Of a DNA stretch of 5,824 bases, positions 4,529 to 5,824 are shown piece after piece. Where the stretch lies: assembly GCA_902775075.1 (NCBI GenBank), contig CACYKX010000242.1, forward strand, positions 1 through 5,824, written 5' to 3'. Positions within the stretch are counted from its first letter, which is position 1, and every line of letters begins with the position of its first letter. The notes below the pieces were generated by a model. That model was not told where the DNA came from. It did no database searches and was given only the letters and a program-made list of their open reading frames with translations. The position numbers and the translations under genes are program-made. Origin of the DNA: an uncultured Prevotellaceae bacterium. Lineage in GTDB: Bacteria > Bacteroidota > Bacteroidia > Bacteroidales > Bacteroidaceae.

Positions 4529-4963
4529 AGCCCTCAGCCTTCGTTCAGCCTTCAACTCGCACGTCTCGCTTCCATCCTCACCGTACTTCCCATCCTTCCC
4601 TTCATATATCACCGAGGGCTCCAGTACCTCTACCGTATGCCACACACCTTTCGGCACCTGACATCCATATGCGCCCTCCTCTGGACACAGATGGATACGC
4701 TCAGACTCTTTCAGCACAATCTGGCCACCCTCAAAAGTTACCTCCTCATACAACACCTCATCCAACCTTCCTTTGATGAGGATTACATTCTCATTGCTCA
4801 TCGGATGCCTGTGTATAGCCACCTCCGTTCCTGGCATCATGGCATTCAGCATACGCTGCGATCCATCCTCTGCCGATGTCCTCAGGTCCAAGTTCTTCCT
4901 CAGGCGTGAGTTCCCCTTCGCCTCCTCAAACAGTTTCTCCAGTAATTCTTGGTTTATCGTCAT
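4499..4963 (-). CDS. wbuC: WbuC family cupin-fold metalloprotein
   Basis: This is a 154-residue small cupin found in O-antigen and capsule clusters, of uncertain biochemical role. The visible pattern is as follows: N-terminal helix LLEKLFEEA, SRLRKNLDLR (19-28), the DGSQRMLNAMMPGTEVAIHRHP segment with metal ligands H51 and H53 and possibly E58, ILIKGRLDEV (61-70), and VPKGVWHTVEV with H109. The conserved C-terminal PSVIYEGKDGKYGEDGSE ends near residue 133. The last 20 or so residues (CELKAERRLRAEAGRLMCGG) are low-complexity and come from the CAGCCTTC and 48-bp repeats, so they are an add-on rather than part of the fold. The ATG at 4963 lies 7 bp after the stop of the upstream transferase, so they are one operon. 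The start is supported by the usual family beginning (M..I...LL..L...A). Confidence 0.85.
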   Translation of the reverse strand: MTINQELLEKLFEEAKGNSRLRKNLDLRTSAEDGSQRMLNAMMPGTEVAIHRHPMSNENVILIKGRLDEVLYEEVTFEGGQIVLKESERIHLCPEEGAYGCQVPKGVWHTVEVLEPSVIYEGKDGKYGEDGSETCELKAERRLRAEAGRLMCGG

Positions 4964-4970
4964 ATTTCTG

Positions 4971-5824
4971 CTATTTATTTAGAGATGCCAAATACTCTTC
5001 GTGAAGATAATAATACTTTTTCTTGAACAGTATATACGCTACAGCCAGCACTAGGATAGCACATATGAAATACATCCAATGTGCAGCCACCGTATTCGGA
5101 ATCAGATAAATGAATCCTAGACTTACCACCAACTGCATCGCCATATACAACAGAGTCACCTTCACATGACCAATCTTCAGCTCATTCGCCATCAGCTGGA
5201 ACGCATGCTTGCGGTGCGCCTCCCCCAGGTTCTCGTGCAACATAATACGATGGATAATCGTCAGACAGCCATCCACACCATATACCAGCAACAAAATCAA
5301 GTACGTCACATCACCCGTCTGCACAATCAGCTTACCGATGGCAAACAACATGATAAACGCGATACCTATAGATCCCACATCTCCGGCAAAACACTTCGCT
5401 TTACCCTTTGGACGGAAGTTAAAGATGCAGAATACCAGTACACCGATAATCGCCACAATCAGATAACTTGGTTCAATAAAACCAGTCACATCATCCATCT
5501 GATCTCTTACATCTAACATCATCAGAGGACCCAATACCGCAAGCGCATACCCCGCCGTGATACCATTGATACCATCCATAAAGTTGATGATGTTCGTTGC
5601 GCCAACAAATACGATCAATGCAGCAATACCGATTAACACCAACCAGTACCATTCCAGAGCCATCAACTCAGATCCCTGAATCATGCCCCATGCAGCCAAT
5701 CCCATAGCAAGGAACTGCGCCACCAGCCTTATCCTGTCCGGTAGCGACTTCACATCATCCCAGAAGCTCACCCCCGCAATCAGAATCAATCCAACCATGA
5801 ATGGCAGATAATCATGAACCGTTA
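4971..5824 (-). CDS. MraY/WecA-like undecaprenyl-phosphate sugar phosphotransferase, partial (5' end outside window)
   Basis: This is a polytopic membrane enzyme of glycosyltransferase family 4. It transfers a HexNAc-1-phosphate (GlcNAc or related) from a UDP-sugar to undecaprenyl phosphate, initiating O-antigen or capsule synthesis. The frame is open to the right edge, reading TVHDYLPF before the internal Met at 5798, so the N-terminal part lies outside. Counting from that Met, the visible motifs are SFWDDVKSLP (11-20, the Mg/substrate aspartates), NFMDGINGI (72-80), CFAGDVGSIG (136-145) and the cytoplasmic histidine loop EAHRKHAFQLM (193-203). At least seven hydrophobic segments alternate with these loops. 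It ends in a Lys/Tyr-rich tail. It leads directly into wbuC with a 7-bp gap. The resemblance is to WbpL/WecA-type enzymes, not to MraY of peptidoglycan, because of the histidine loop and its glycan neighbours. The sugar donor is not determinable. Confidence 0.9.
   Translation of the reverse strand, partial: TVHDYLPFMVGLILIAGVSFWDDVKSLPDRIRLVAQFLAMGLAAWGMIQGSELMALEWYWLVLIGIAALIVFVGATNIINFMDGINGITAGYALAVLGPLMMLDVRDQMDDVTGFIEPSYLIVAIIGVLVFCIFNFRPKGKAKCFAGDVGSIGIAFIMLFAIGKLIVQTGDVTYLILLLVYGVDGCLTIIHRIMLHENLGEAHRKHAFQLMANELKIGHVKVTLLYMAMQLVVSLGFIYLIPNTVAAHWMYFICAILVLAVAYILFKKKYYYLHEEYLASLNK

Noticed and set aside
4018..4909. Two long plus-strand frames (about 250 aa each)
   Set aside because: They are antisense to the sugar transferase and wbuC, rich in His/Ser/Pro/Leu, and cross the 48-bp repeats. 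They are shadow frames.
5166..5516. Plus-strand frames within the MraY/WecA-like gene
   Set aside because: They are antisense to a gene with all family motifs and have no leader or domain.

Overview
The window looks like accessory DNA from a Bacteroidales genome, most likely Prevotella/Segatella. This is inferred from protein style, the absence of Shine-Dalgarno sites before starts, and a promoter with a TAnnTTTG-type -7 element. Gene calls rest on motif recognition only, without a database search.

Layout. (1) Positions 1-440 hold a 62-bp repeat (copy 1) running straight into a headless NAD-dependent nucleotide-sugar epimerase, then a hairpin terminator. (2) Positions 495-1690 hold a possible small minus-strand gene, a regulatory region with a promoter, and a plus-strand pair: a 57-residue protein overlapping a GNAT acetyltransferase. 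The pair resembles a GNAT-type toxin-antitoxin module and ends in a terminator overlapping its stop codon. (3) Positions 1748-2180 hold a minus-strand single-domain helicase-associated (HA) protein with its terminator and short in-frame repeats, followed by repeat copy 2. (4) Positions 2180-3701 hold a headless DUF3696-type AAA ATPase (Walker B and H-loop present, P-loop missing) and, 8 bp downstream, an intact 299-residue partner of unknown function, closed by a strong two-way terminator. This may be a broken defence-type operon. (5) Positions 3799-5824 form a minus-strand surface-glycan operon: a polytopic MraY/WecA-like phosphosugar transferase (running off the right edge), a WbuC-family cupin, a perfect 48-bp tandem duplication, and a monotopic PglC/WcaJ-type sugar transferase with an apparent one-base frameshift near its start.

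The most striking point is that both repeat copies are identical over their last 33 bp, and both butt, in the same reading phase, against a gene that has lost its 5' end. This suggests the repeat is a rearrangement or insertion boundary. An assembly junction at a dispersed repeat is the main alternative. The glycan operon, the epimerase remnant and the interspersed TA-like and defence-like genes together resemble a variable surface-polysaccharide region with accessory insertions.
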